From Anaeramoeba flamelloides (Eukaryota > Metamonada > Anaeramoebidae), in assembly GCA_027625915.1 (NCBI GenBank), contig JANTQA010000023.1, positions 14,012,001 through 14,076,000 on the forward strand: 64,000 bases of DNA. Direction: 5' to 3'. Positions 22,173 through 34,838 of this stretch are shown one piece after another. Below the pieces are notes generated by a model. It did no database searches, had not been told where the DNA came from, and was given only the letters and a program-made list of their open reading frames with translations. Position 1 is the first letter of the stretch; each line of letters opens with the position of its first letter. The position numbers were made by a program, and so were the translations under genes.

Positions 22173-25100
22173 AAGGAAGTGTTTTTTTAGAGTATTTTAA
22201 TTTTAAAAGTATTCAAATAAAAAAAATCGCTTTGAAAAATGGTGGACTAATTATGAATAAGGATATTAACTGTTCTTTTTTTTTTTTGTAATCAAATAAG
22301 AAAATAAAAGACAAAAGTTTTATTTAATTCGAGAAGGAAAGATCAACTCAAAAATTATTAAGATTAACACTTAAAAAATATTATTAAAAATATGATGAGT
22401 GAGGGAAGATTAAAAAAATGAAAAATCTGGATGAAAAATTTTTTAAAAAAGAAAAATAATTTTAATTTTATTGATTTTTTTTAGTTTTTGGATAATGAGT
22501 AAATAATTTCCCAAAACTTTGATTTTAATTTTGTTCGAATTGTTTTTTTCAATAAAAGTTCAAAAATTCATTAAAATAATCAAAATAACTTAACATAAAA
22601 ATTATTTCAAAAGAGAATAAATTATTTTTCATTCAATTGTTTATTTAAATGATAATTTTAATAGATTTGGTTACTTCTTAATGCTTTTCACTGAGATATT
22701 TTTTTTCAAAATTAGAGAATGAAAAGAAAATTGATTTTATTTTTTTGAGAGAAGTAACAGATTGTAAAATAAAAGCAATTCAAAAATTGGTTTCCCAAAT
22801 TGTTTTCTCGAAATAATTCTAACAGAACATAAAGATCAAAGTAATTTTTTGCTTTTTATGTAACAAATAAGAAATAGAATAGAATAGTTTTCTCAAATAA
22901 TTTTAGTACATGAACTTCTCTGAAATATTATTGATTGAAAAGAGTTGATTTTTCTTCTCAAGTTTTTTTTTGAGAAAATATTCAAATATTAAAGCCAGAT
23001 AACTCCAATAGAAGTCTCATTATTTCTCTTTTGAAATCAGTTTCATATTCTTTTCGATTGTGCTGAAAATTTGATATCTTTTTTGGGAAGTGAAAGAAAT
23101 TCAACTTTTTTTGATTAAATAAAAAACGATATTGCATGAGAATATTTTAAGGACCGGTATCCCAAACGAATTATTAATATAGATTACAAAATTTGATATT
23201 TTAGTCCAGGGGATGTACTCCATATTTATAAAAAAAAAATAGAACAAATTCTATTTTTAATATTCTAACTAACTATTCTTTTAAATTTAACCCATTATTA
23301 AAAATTAACTCATGTAAAAAATCTTGGATTAAACAATTAATAAAAGAAAAAAAAACCAATGACGATAACAGTATATAAATAAGAAATAGGATTCTTTAAA
23401 TAAATTTTAAAAAAGAAATATGAAGATATTGAAAGATTAAAATATAATTTTTTGCTAAAAAAATGAGGAAAAAATTTCATTTTTTGACTTTTACAAAAGA
23501 AAATCATTTTTATCTGACAAATTATTGGATTTTTACGAAAAATTTAAACCAAAAAAAATTTATGATTTTTAAATAATTTGCCTTAATTCAAGATCTAGCC
23601 TCAAAACCAAATTTAAATCAGAACCAGATTTGAATATGTCACATCTTATCTTCCAATACCTAAACCCTAAAAAATAATTGATAAAATTTATGAATTGGTT
23701 AAATGATGTTAACAGAGACTATGATGACAACTTTAGATTAAAAAAAAAATGGATAAAATTGTGCTTTTTTTTGGTAATAATTTTTTGTTACAGTGGCAAA
23801 GATACCTATATTCCTAGCATAAGAGATAGATTTCCACTAAAATATATTCTATTTTTCTTCTTATTCAAATCTAACCCCATTTTCCGTCTTCAAGAATATA
23901 TAATGGCTAAAATAAAATTTGAAGTTAAAATCGTTTATATTTTATAAATTTAATTTGTTAAAAATTCGTCTCAGTTTTTTTCGTAAATTTCCACAATTTT
24001 AGTTTTTTTTTCTAAAAAAATGTTTCTTATTGATAGGTTTTTTATCAGCCTTAATGAATAAAATCTAAATAAAAATATCACAACTTTTGAAATATCTAAA
24101 TAATTAATCCTGTAACAAATATTTTTCATGGACAAATTTTATAAATGGAAAAACAATATTATTATAGAAATTCGTAAATAATAAGTCAATTTTTATAAAA
24201 TTTTATATTTTTTTATTTTAAACAATATTAACATTATATAAATCAAAATACTAAACCCACCAGTTCTTTAAAATATAAATTAAATGGGTTTTATTGTGAA
24301 AATTATCTCAAGTCATAATCTCAAAAATAATTCAATAATTTGTATTCTAAGATATCTAAAATAATAAATTATTATATACATAGTTAATTCCATCAAAGTT
24401 GTAATCATCGCGTTTGTTTTTATTGAACTACAATTTACTTGTTAAATTAATTTATAAATTAAAATTTTTTTGAAAATAAATGTAGATTTTTAGAAAAAAA
24501 ATTTAAAACGAAATTTTCAAAGAGAGATAATAAAAATAATCCCTAAAAACAATAATAAAAACTAAAATAAACAAAATATTTATTGAGTTTTTTAAATTTT
24601 TAAAATATAAGAATGATTATTAACTAATGGAGAAACGCCAAAAATTGAAAATTGGATAATAAATTCTTTTCACTTCAAAAAAAAAAAAATCCCCACTTTA
24701 CAAATTAGCAGATTAAAGAAAAGTAAATCTCCCAATAATTTTTTTCTTAAAAAAAAACAAGAAAATATTTCCACCAATAGGAAAAATTCATCGAAAATTT
24801 TAATAGAGGAGGATTCAATAATACTAATTTCTTAAATAATAAAATGATCTTTTTGAGAAAAAAAACTCTTACTAAAAACCACACGATCTAAAAAACTATT
24901 GTTAATTAACAATATATAATATCATTTAATCTTATGCTGATTTACATTTTACAAATTGTAATTATACTTTTTTGTGTGTGCTTTTTTATCATGATAAAAA
25001 AAGACTAAATCTTTGATTAAATCAATTTAAATAAATAATTAAAAATTATTAAAAAGCACTTTTATTTGAAAATTTGGAATAACCATATTGACTTGAAGAA

Positions 25101-25865
25101 TAATATTTTCTTTGTGTTAAATCCTTATTATAATTCAAACAAATATTCTATTATTTTTAATTTTGTTGATTAAATTTTGTCTAAAAATTTCTAAAGAGTA
25201 AAATTAAAAATAAATTGTTTTAATAATTATTTAAAAAATGATAATTATTATTTTGTATCAATCAAAGAACTTTTCCATATTTATTTTTATTAAAATAAAA
25301 TTATTGAAAAATATGTAAGAGGGGAAGGTTTTTATATCCCTTTCGACACCCTTTCAAATAAATTGCGAATAATAAAAATAATTTTATTTTGATTTTTTTA
25401 AAAAAATTTTTTTTCTTAAATTTCCATAAATAAAATATAACTTAAATTACTTTGTCATAATATTCTATTTATTTACAGTTGATTTTTTGATAATAATTTT
25501 ATAAAAAATATAATAGTAGACAAAAAAATCTGTTGTATTTTTTATTGACATCGTTTTTTATTCTATTTAAACAAATATTGAATTACAAAAAAATCATCAC
25601 GTATTTTTTTCAAAATTATTTTGGCTATTAATTAGATCAAAAAATAACCCTTTATACCATTAAAAATATAAACATGAACTTATAAAAATTTAAATTAATA
25701 GTCAATTTATCACGTTGAAAAATAATCTACTGTAATAGAAAAAAAAATGTAATTTTTTATGAATACCAAATAGGTATTTCCAATCAACCAACCTATGATG
25801 TATGATCGATCTCCAAAAACAAATTAATCAAAAAATCGGACATTTTTAGAAAAAAGAGTTAAATA

Positions 25866-26238
25866 AACAATTTTTCAAAAATTGTGACTCACCTGAAATA
25901 ATAAATTGAAAAAAAAAATTTATCCTTTAGTATTCAAGAACAATTAATAACTAAATATGATTTTTAATTCACTTTTAAGTGATTCTAAATATATAAAAGC
26001 CTGATATATAAAAAATTAAAAAAAAAAAATAAAACCAAAAACTAAAAAAAAAGTGAGTCACAATTTTTGAAATGAGCATTACAGATTTTTTATTACTGAA
26101 CTTTCACTGAAAAAAAATGTCGAACAACAAGATTTTATGAATAATTAAATCCATTTTCAAAGACATTACATCATCGAAATTTTCTTAGTGATTATTTGTC
26201 TTTTCGAAGATTTCTTTTTTTTTTTCCAGATGATCTTT

Positions 26239-26274
<36 letters not shown>

Positions 26275-26420
26275 AAAAGCAAAACTAAAATTTGCAAAAT
26301 TAGAAAAAATGATTCTGATCTTTAAAATTGAAAATATTTTTTGTTAAGAATACTGGAATAAATCCTCAAAACAACTCCCATTAACATTATAAAGTGAGTC
26401 AAAATTTTTAAAAAATAGTT
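25866..26420 (+). mobile_element. TIR element family E, copy 1 (555 bp)
   Basis: TA at 25864-25865 and 26421-26422. Ends AACAATTTTTCAAAAATTGT and an inverted TCAAAATTTTTAAAAAATAG, with TGACTCAC at the inner edge. A third copy of the end lies inside (about 26050-26070). Related copies at 38418-39060 (same strand) and 5661-6180 (reverse). Non-coding. Confidence 0.65.
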
Positions 26421-26429
26421 TAGTTATAT

Positions 26430-26662
26430 TTGATTTTCAATTAGAATCTTTGTGATTATTAATTTTGAAAACCTCTATGTGTTTTTCTCAAAGTGCCGCT
26501 CTTTGGAGCTGTTTGAGATCCTGAAGATTTTTTATTCCTTTTTTTTCATTACAAAATTTAGTTATTTGAGATCTCAAGAATGTTAAAAATACTTACTTTG
26601 TCAAATCTAGAGAGTTACAAAATAACCACAAATTTGGATTAAATCGAATGAAATTGAATATC
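26430..26662 (-). repeat. dispersed repeat shared with 61640-61870
   Basis: The reverse complement matches 61640-61870, for example TTTGTGGTTATTTTGTAACT and TTCTTGAGATCTC. It lies exactly between E copy 1 and a G element, with no inverted ends of its own that I can define. Confidence 0.5.
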
Positions 26663-26664
26663 TA

Positions 26665-26809
26665 AACTCTTTTTCAGTCAAAGGGGCCCAGTTTTATTGA
26701 ATAAATGGAAGACATTCTATGAGTTTAATTCATTACTCTTATCAAACTAAAATTTTCAATTTTTAGATCGAAATCATTTTTTCTCATTTTGTAAAATTTT
26801 GTTTTTTTT

Positions 26810-26848
<39 letters not shown>

Positions 26849-27207
26849 TTTACTTTGAAAAAAAAAATGTTTGAAAAACGAAATAAACATTAAGAAAAGT
26901 TAAGCTTTGTATGTTCTTTTAAAATTCATACATTTACAAGTAAAAAATCTTATTATCAACGATTTTAATTTCTTAAAGAAATTGAGAATTTTGCACGAGA
27001 CGTTCCAATGAATGGATCCCAAACAAATTTTTTTAATCATTTTTTTTTTTGAAATTTATGGTTTGTTCAGGGGCTTCTTTTATAATTATGGACTCTTACA
27101 TGAAGTTTAGTATTTCTCGTATTTCTAAATAATCTAAGTTTGGTTGATTCTTAAAAATAAAGTGATTTTTTCATTTTTGGCTGGGCCCCTTTGAGTGAAA
27201 TGGAGTT
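26665..27207. mobile_element. TIR element family G, copy 2 (543 bp)
   Basis: TA at 26663-26664 and 27208-27209. Ends TAAACTCTTTTTCAGTCAAA and, inverted, TTTGAGTGAAATGGAGTTTA, each followed inward by GGGGCCCAG. Interior holds a poly-T run of about 40. No ORF. Confidence 0.7.
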
Positions 27208-28346
27208 TACTTTTAGAAAACAATTTTTCTTAAATAGAAGATATCTAACCCTTTGACCATGTATAATTAAAAAGGATTTTTTTGATTTTTTTCCATTTTT
27301 CTATTGGATGAATCTTCTTTAATTTGAGAAGAAGAGTTACAAAGTAAATAGATCAAGTGGTAGCTTACTAATACTATGATACTGAAACACAAAAGTATGA
27401 GTAAATTTAAAAAAAAAAACAAAAAAGCAAAGTCCAAAAATGACCAAAGGTTTAAAGCAAATAAGATCAAAAAAAAAAAAAAGAAATTACAACAAATTTA
27501 ACAACTATTCCCCAAAAAAACATTCATTATCAATTATCAAACTAAACTAAATCAACCATAAGTATCGTGGCTGTGATTTTAGTTTTCTTTGATTAAAGAT
27601 TGAATTGTTTTTTTTTTTTTTTTTTTTTGATTATATACCAATTGCTTCCTTATAAACCCTTTTTAAATTTCTTTTTTTTTTTTTTTTCTTTTTTCGTTTT
27701 TTAGCTTTTTTCTTTTCAATTTTTTGCTTTTGCTTTTTAAACATAAAAAAATTTGGGTGTGTCTTTCCCTTGAACAATCTTGGAATCTATGGTTTTTATA
27801 CTTAAATTACCTTTGAGGAAATTTAAGTAAACGGGCATCTAGAGTGTAATTTACACTTCTTCCATCAATGAATAAAATAAAAACGGATTATTTTTTTATA
27901 AATTTTATTGAAATTGAGAAATCTCTTGAAACTTTTCAAAGTTAATTTTTTTTTTTGAATTGAATTTTTTACCAAAGAGATGATATTGAAATTTTTTTTT
28001 TTTGTTATTTGTATTTTTTCCATCAAAAGAAGATCAATTTCAAAATATCGCTTTTTAGTATCAATCCACTTCTTGAGTATGGTGCAAACACACTGTAAAT
28101 GGCTACCACCTTAAACTGTTATTTTTTCGGAAATTAATTTATTAAATCTGAAAATTAACAAAAAAAAAAATTGAGTTTATAATTGTTTATGTATATTTTA
28201 TAAAAGAAAAAGATAAAAATTAAAAATTAAAAATGGATAAATATAAAAAAAAAAATGAAAAAAAAAAAAATTAATAAATAAATAACAGACAAAAAGAAAA
28301 AGAAAAAAAAAAAAAAAAAAAACAATAAAAAAGAGGATCTATTTTC

Positions 28347-30128
28347 TTAAAATTTTTCAGATACAATAACTTTAGAATGAGTAAAAGAACTACCAAATGG
28401 TCCAGCCTTTATTTCTAAAATAAGTTGTTTCCAATCTTCTTGTGAAACGAGGTTTTTGACGATTTTGCTTCTAGAAAAGATTTGTAATATTCCATATTTG
28501 CATTCCAAACCAGCCTTATCTGAGTCTGTCGACTTGTCGAGAATAATATCAAACACTTCTGGGAAATTAATAAGATGCGATAACCCCTTTTCGTGATTAC
28601 ATAACGCGCGAATAAAATGGTATGAAGCTAATCTGATATCTAAAAAGGGTGATTTTAAATTTATTGTTATAATGCCCAAAGGATCTGAATCCTCGATTTT
28701 GGAGCTTTTAAGCATAAGAACTTTATAAAACATGTTAAAGTCATCGGAATTTTCTGTGTGGATATTTTCGATAATCGACGATATGTTGTGTATGCTACAA
28801 AGCTTTATAGGGTTTTCTGTTGATGTAAAAAGATTCCGTATGAAAATTAAGATACTTTTTTTGGTCTTACATAGCAATTCTAACCCTTCGTGTGTAGAAG
28901 CGATCCCGGTGACTAGTATTACAATGGCCTGTAAAAGTTCTTGATCCTCTGATGACTCTTCAATCAAAAGGGTTTCGATACGAGGCAGCAATTTATTAAA
29001 ATCAACCATTTCTCGGTTTGGGCCATCGTATCGTAAAAATTCTGAAAAAAATCTCATCAAATAGCCTAGCAACATTGGGAATGTTTCCTCGCTTGACAGC
29101 AAATTTGAAGCAATGCTTACAATTGTTTTGACAAATTCTGCTTTTGATTTTGACATATCCTTTGAAAAGTTTGTTAAGGTTTCCAAAATACTCATTTGTG
29201 ATAAGATGTCACCAGACTCGCCTTTCATTTCATAAACAACAATGTCAGAGATACCCGTTGATAAAATTAATTCAATAATTCTTTCACTTTGGTAATTTTC
29301 AATTTCTTTTTCCTTTTCCTCTTCTTTCTCTTTTTCAATTTCAATTTCAATTTTTTCATTTTCTTTTTCATTTTCTTTTTCATTTTCTTTTTCATTTTCC
29401 TTCTCATTTTCTTTTTCCTTTTCATTTTCTTTTTCTTTTTCTTTTTCTTTTTTTTCAGTATTTATTTGTTTTTTTTGTTTTTTTAAACGAGAAAACGAGA
29501 AAGTATCTCTCGGATCAAATAATGCTCTTAAAGAAAGTTCAACCAACCTTAAAAGTATTACCTTATCTTCGGTTTGTAGCCCCTTGGTATACAATTCTCG
29601 TAGCCTTGTACCCTTCCCATACACTAACAATAACCCTTTCAGGTTTGTTGTAATTAATTTTACAAGAAGCTGAAACGATGCTTGGGAAAGGGATGAAGAT
29701 CCTTTTATAAGAGGCTGAAATATTAATTCACTGAACTTGTCATCTTCTGACATTTCTTTTATGAGGTTATCACGAACACAATAAGATCTCAACAAATTTA
29801 ATGTCAGTTTTTGAACCATTTCAACTCTGTTTGACAGGCCATTAATTATGAACTCACGAAGCGGCTTGGATAATAATATTTTTGATGAATCATTGAGTCG
29901 ACTAAAAAGGAATTCGACAAATAAAATCCCATTAGCTAATGGCTCCTGCTTTGAGAAATTTAATGAGCACACCAATAATTCAGGGATCGTGATCTTTTTT
30001 ATTAAATCTGTGAATTTGGTTTTCCCAGATTTTAATTGGGTTTGAAGCAATGAAAGTGCCTTTTCAACTTTTGTTTCGTCTTTTGATTCCTTTAAGGTTT
30101 TAATAGCTTGGTTAAATTCTTTTTCCAT
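28347..30128 (-). CDS. PSMD5: 26S proteasome regulatory subunit 5 (PSMD5/Hsm3-type base assembly chaperone)
   Basis: Single exon, 593 residues (human PSMD5 504), TAA stop. PSMD5 is a helical-repeat chaperone that helps assemble the 19S base by holding an Rpt/Rpn intermediate; it is not in the finished proteasome. The sequence is helical throughout. Its C-terminus fits the family best: PFLDIRLASYHFIRALCNHE, VFDIILDKSTDSDKAGLECK and LILEIKAGPFG parallel human [39 protein letters not shown] and LRTYLSEGPYYV. The extra length is an in-frame run of EK/EN repeats (about residues 225-280, plus-strand 29289-29460) between helices, so it probably loops out. Nearest neighbour genes are 4.7 kb and 6.2 kb away. 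Codon use is as in the other genes. Confidence 0.85.
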   Translation of the reverse strand: MEKEFNQAIKTLKESKDETKVEKALSLLQTQLKSGKTKFTDLIKKITIPELLVCSLNFSKQEPLANGILFVEFLFSRLNDSSKILLSKPLREFIINGLSNRVEMVQKLTLNLLRSYCVRDNLIKEMSEDDKFSELIFQPLIKGSSSLSQASFQLLVKLITTNLKGLLLVYGKGTRLRELYTKGLQTEDKVILLRLVELSLRALFDPRDTFSFSRLKKQKKQINTEKKEKEKEKENEKEKENEKENEKENEKENEKENEKIEIEIEKEKEEEKEKEIENYQSERIIELILSTGISDIVVYEMKGESGDILSQMSILETLTNFSKDMSKSKAEFVKTIVSIASNLLSSEETFPMLLGYLMRFFSEFLRYDGPNREMVDFNKLLPRIETLLIEESSEDQELLQAIVILVTGIASTHEGLELLCKTKKSILIFIRNLFTSTENPIKLCSIHNISSIIENIHTENSDDFNMFYKVLMLKSSKIEDSDPLGIITINLKSPFLDIRLASYHFIRALCNHEKGLSHLINFPEVFDIILDKSTDSDKAGLECKYGILQIFSRSKIVKNLVSQEDWKQLILEIKAGPFGSSFTHSKVIVSEKF

Positions 30129-31705
30129 TTAAACAAAGATTAGAAAAGAAAAGGAAGAAATAAATAAAAAAAAATAAAAAAATAATAAAATTTACTCCTT
30201 TTTTCAATTTTGGGTTTTCTTTTTAAAATATATATTTTGTTATATGAGATTATATCAATAGATTTAAATTATTACATTGTTTTTTTAATCATATTTGGGT
30301 TTTATTTTAATTCTTCAACCTGAAATAATGAAAACTATAAACCTCATTTTATTTATAGAAATATTACTTGAGTATTTTTTTCAAATTAAATTTTCGAAAA
30401 ATAGATTTTATTTGTAGTGTGATATAGAACAATTGTATTATATTTTGTTCAAAACACATTTCTTATAATTAAATAATCTTATAATCAAAAAAATTCTTCT
30501 GTTTCTTTGCTTTTGAGGTTTTAAGGAAAAAAATTACTATTTAATACAAATATTGAAACTATGAAATTTTGTTATATTTTTATGAATACTTGTAATTTTC
30601 AATTTTATCGATATCAAGATGAATTTTCAAACTTATCTCAAAATCAATTGATGAGGTTGATGATTTTTTGTTGAAAAAAAATATTGAAATTTGGTTTTCT
30701 GTTTTACCAATGTTTCTTTTTTCAATAACGACTTTTAATTTTTATTACTATTTTTAAATTAGTTTACTGGTAATTCGTGAAAAAAACCCAATGGTTTCAC
30801 TAAATTAAAAATAATAATTTTAGCTATATAATTAAGCATTTTTATTGTTTTTTTAGATATAATTTCCTCGTCGTATTATGTTTCGAACAGTATTACATTT
30901 GTAAATTTAATTTTTATTAACTGCACAATATATTAGATAAGACTTTAGTTATGTTGAAACCCTTAACTTATAAATTAAAATTTCTTGAGTTATCACAATA
31001 TTTGGCTAAATTAATTTTTTAAAAATACAAACCTCAAAATCTCGATTTATTTGAAAAAATTTATAAAAACCTCAAAATTGGAATTTGATCATGAAAAATT
31101 GAGAACCTATTTATATTGAATCCTAATTTTCATGGGATGTTTGAAATATCATAAAATAATATAATTTAGATAAAGAGGAATAACAATCTTCATAAAAGTT
31201 CATTTTCTGAAAAACCATAATTTAAGGATGAGACAACCAAAAAAAAAAACGAAATAAATAAAAAAAGGTGCCAACAATCCATGTTTTTTTAGTTAAGATA
31301 TAATCTTGAAAAATTAATATATTTCTCTTTATTATATTATTCTGAGTTGTTTTGAAATCATCCTACAAACAAACGAGTTCTCATTAAGTGGGTTATCTAT
31401 TTACTATAATTTTTTTTTTTTCAAATGCACAATATTGATGGAATTCTGATTAAGAATAATATAAATTTATAGTAACTTTATTCAATTACATTCATTGATT
31501 AGTATTTATTTACTAATTACCTATAGAAATTGAACTTGAAAGAAAAAAAAATGTTATATTCGCATTGTTTTCAGACTCGGTACTTGGACTTTTCAAGCAG
31601 AACTAAAAAATATAAACCATAAACTAAAGTTTTAATGTTCTGATGAACAGGGGGCTCAATTTTTTGATTTTACCACACTTATATACAATGTAAATAAATT
31701 AAATA

Positions 31706-31902
31706 AATTCATTTCCACTTTTAAGACAAAAAATTTGAAGGGAATTTTTAGAACAGAAAAAATTTCAAATTAAGGTACAAAAATTCAGATTCTAGTGAAA
31801 TAATTTGTAGAAAAGAAAATTCCAAATTTTGTGCCTTCATTTGAGATTTTTTTATCTCATAACTTTCAATGAAAGTTTGTTCATTAACAATAGAACTGAC
31901 TT
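31706..31902. mobile_element. short TIR element family K, copy 3 (diverged)
   Basis: About 200 bp with left end ATTCATTTCCACTTTTAAGA and a weak inverted counterpart ending near AATAGAACTGACTTTATA, TA at both limits. Similar length and interior to 15881-16079, but diverged, so boundaries are approximate. Confidence 0.4.
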
Positions 31903-33422
31903 TATAAATATTATATTTTCCAATTGAATTAATTGGCTTAGAAATAATTGAAAATTTTCATTTTATTTTTGAAAAAATAATTATTTATTATCGAACTACA
32001 AATAAAAAAATAAAAGAAAATGAGAAAAAAATATATTATCCAGCTTTTCAGATCGAAAAAAAGATAAACAAATAATACTTCAAAGAGGAGATAAAAAGAG
32101 ATAATTTACATAAAGATTAGTTGGAAATAATAAATAATATAATTTTTAAAAAGAAATTTTCAAATTTGATCAAAGATAATTCAATGAAGAGAATTTTTGT
32201 TTGATGGTGTCAAGGAAAACAATGAATTGAAGAAATTTAAAAAAAAAATAATTATTATTTGTTAAAATTAGGGGCATATCATTACATACAGAAGTATCCA
32301 AAAAAAAAAAATAAACAAAGATAATTATTTTTTTTTACTTTCTACTACAAATACCAAAAAATAGAGGTCTTGATGATAAAATATATTATAATAATATTAA
32401 CAATAAAATCGTAATGAGATTAAAAAAATACTGGATAATTCTAGCATTATCATGAAAAACCATAAAATGGTTTTATTCCAAATTATTTAGATAAAATAAT
32501 TATAGTGAAAAAATTATTTTTTTGAAATCTCTTTTACAAAAAAATCTTGTGACTTTTACCAAAGCTTGAGACCTTTACAACACTTTTCCACTTTAATAAT
32601 GTTAAAAAGTGTTTTCAAGTGTTGTGAATTGTCTTTGAGTGTTTGAAAGTTTTGAAAGACAGAAAACTTTCATAAAGTGAATGATTTTGTTCTTGTGGAA
32701 AAAAAATTTTTTATTTTCATTTTTTTTTTAATAAAATATCAAATCTCAAACAAATTTTATGATCATCCTAATAATAATCTATTTCAACAATCAACTTGAA
32801 TATAAAATAAATATGTTTTTTTAAATGGGGTTGTTAACTTTGCAAGTGAAATAACCAAAAAGAATAAAGAGTAATTGGATTTCTTATTGGTTTTAGATCA
32901 AACAAAAAACTCTTAAACTCTAATTGTATTTTCTTCTAATACAAAAATACTCAAAGAAAAAGAATAAGATAAAAATTGTACAAAAGAATCTTAATAATTT
33001 GTCATAATATGGCTAGGTTGTTGTGAAAGCATTTGAAAAGTTGTCCAACTCCCCTTTCAGATTTCATAGAATATTGTTAATGTTTTCACCGTACAACACA
33101 GTATTTAAAGAACCGTTGAAGGGTTGGTTGTATTAGAAGCTTTTTTATTCACAACAATAATTTAAAACACCACTTTTAACAGATAAAATATTTATTTAAT
33201 TTTAATTCTTATTGTTGTTGATCAAAAAGGATTGATTGGTTTGTCGACCAAATCAAAGAAAAATACCATAAAATTCTTTGATCTGATCCTTGATTGAATC
33301 AAGTATCTTTTTTTTTTTTTTTTCAAATAAAAATTTTTATCACCGAATCTGTTTATTGATCAAAAAAAATCTATTTTTTGTTTAAATATTTTAGAATTAG
33401 CCCAAAACTCATCAATTTTTAT

Positions 33423-34060
33423 ATCTCGATTACTTTTTAATAGCATGATATTTTAGCATTTATCACGATTTTTTATAATTATCGTGATTTTATAGAATAT
33501 CGTCATTTGTCATATTATCGCGATAACTGTTGAGAGAAAAATGTTGGACACAGAAAAATGGTTGGACAGCATTTTTAATTGGGAACATTACTGAAAATGA
33601 TTTTTAAATTCGGTCGTTTGTGAAATAACTAAAGAAAATTACAATAATCTACTTATTAGAATAACGACTAATGTAATTCTACTTTTTCAAAATCTTATCT
33701 ATTATAATCTAAAGCAAGTTTAAAAATTACCATTTTTAGAATTAATAGCAAACTTTACTAGAACTTGGTTTTTTGTTAAAATAGCATGATCTAATTTAGT
33801 TATCAACCATTCAAATGAGTATTCTACACAAACCACAGATTAAAGAACTTGTAACACCTTTAAACCTGGATTTCTATAAAAGTCACCAAGTTATAAATAG
33901 GATTTGATTTTCAATTTTACTAATGTTCCCAATTAAAAAAGGTGTCCAACATTTTTCTGTGTCCAACATTTTTCTCTCAACAGTAATATTTAATATCACG
34001 ATTTTCAAAAATATTGGGATTTGATAATAATTATCGCGACTTTTGTAACTTTATCGTGAA
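33423..34060. repeat. cluster of ATCRYGAT-type octamers around element H
   Basis: ATCACGAT (33462-33469, 33995-34002), ATCGTGAT (33481-33488), ATCGCGAT (33517-33524), near-matches ATCGTCAT (33499), ATCGCGAC (34033) and ATCGTGAA (34053). CG dinucleotides are rare elsewhere, so this density stands out. The H insertion splits the cluster. Confidence 0.5.
33527..33983. mobile_element. TIR element family H (457 bp)
   Basis: Ends CTGTTGAGAGAAAAATGTTG and the exact inverted form, flanked on both sides by TAA. GGACA repeats sit at bases 20-24 and 38-42 from the left end, then the core TTTTTAATTGGGAACATTA from base 46. Arms of about 64 bp are well preserved, suggesting a fairly young insertion. Non-coding interior. 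Confidence 0.7.
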
Positions 34061-34838
34061 TCAAGTATAGAGATCATCAAAACCTCTAATGTGTTTGAAC
34101 TTATCCCGAATAAAAATTTTTTCCACTGAATTGTTGTTTAGAAAGATCTAAAAAAAAGGTGAATTAAAAATATTTGGCTGGATTAGATCTTTCAATTAGA
34201 AATATTTCTATTTTACAAATCAGTAAAATAAAATCATTAATTTTGAAATTTTTTCATCTTCTTCCACCAAAATCCATCTTTTACTGGTATTTGAAATTTA
34301 AATGGGATAAAATTATAAGATGATTATAATTTTTCAATTCTGAAATATTTGACTTTCAATGGATCCTTAGATCACCCAAAAAAAACCAGGAAAAAGTACC
34401 AAACAAATAAACCGAGATCACAAATATAATCAATTTCTTTTTTAAGTTCTATTAGTAAAAGAAAAATTGGAAAAAGAAAATGAATTGAAAATCGTTTCTC
34501 TTTTATAATTCAAATACCAGGAGTGTTCCAATTACAAAGAGATTTTTGTTGGGCTTATAAAAACCAAAAAATAACGGAATTGAAAGGTTAAGATCAAAAC
34601 TAATCGTACAAATGGTTAATATATTGATGATAGTTTGCCCAAAAATCTTATTTGTTTCGAAAAAGCAGAATGCAGAAAATAAAAAAAATGTAAATCATTT
34701 ATTGTTTTGTAATTAGTCATTAATTTTTGTGTCTTATTGATAAGACAAGTAAAATTCGAAATATGTGAATTGTTATAATAACTTTGTCCAATTATTTTTG
34801 GATTTGGATTGAAGGTTGGGGGTTGATAATTTGAATAA

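Larger units (their letters stand above)
22173..28346. other. 6.2 kb intergenic region
   Basis: No supported gene. Holds TIR elements E (25866-26420) and G (26665-27207) and a dispersed repeat between them. About 27640-27850 on the minus strand has Lys-rich sequence open in two frames that could be an unrecognised exon, but frame and splice sites cannot be fixed. The rest is AT-rich with long homopolymers, including about 40 T near 26800-26840. Confidence 0.5.
30129..34838. other. 4.7 kb intergenic region
   Basis: No gene seen. Contains K-family element (31706-31902), TIR element H (33527-33983) and a cluster of CG-containing octamers on both sides of H. The remainder is AT-rich sequence without long ORFs. 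Confidence 0.5.

Noticed and set aside
20549-22200. Several open frames on the plus strand opposite the unknown gene, up to 191 codons
   Set aside because: They are antisense shadows of Lys/Gln/Ser-rich codons (Phe/Leu/Cys-rich products).
27640-27860. Lys-rich exon on the minus strand ending near 27644
   Set aside because: Two frames are equally plausible and the only nearby GT-AG pair would give a 24-nt intron; cannot be assigned.
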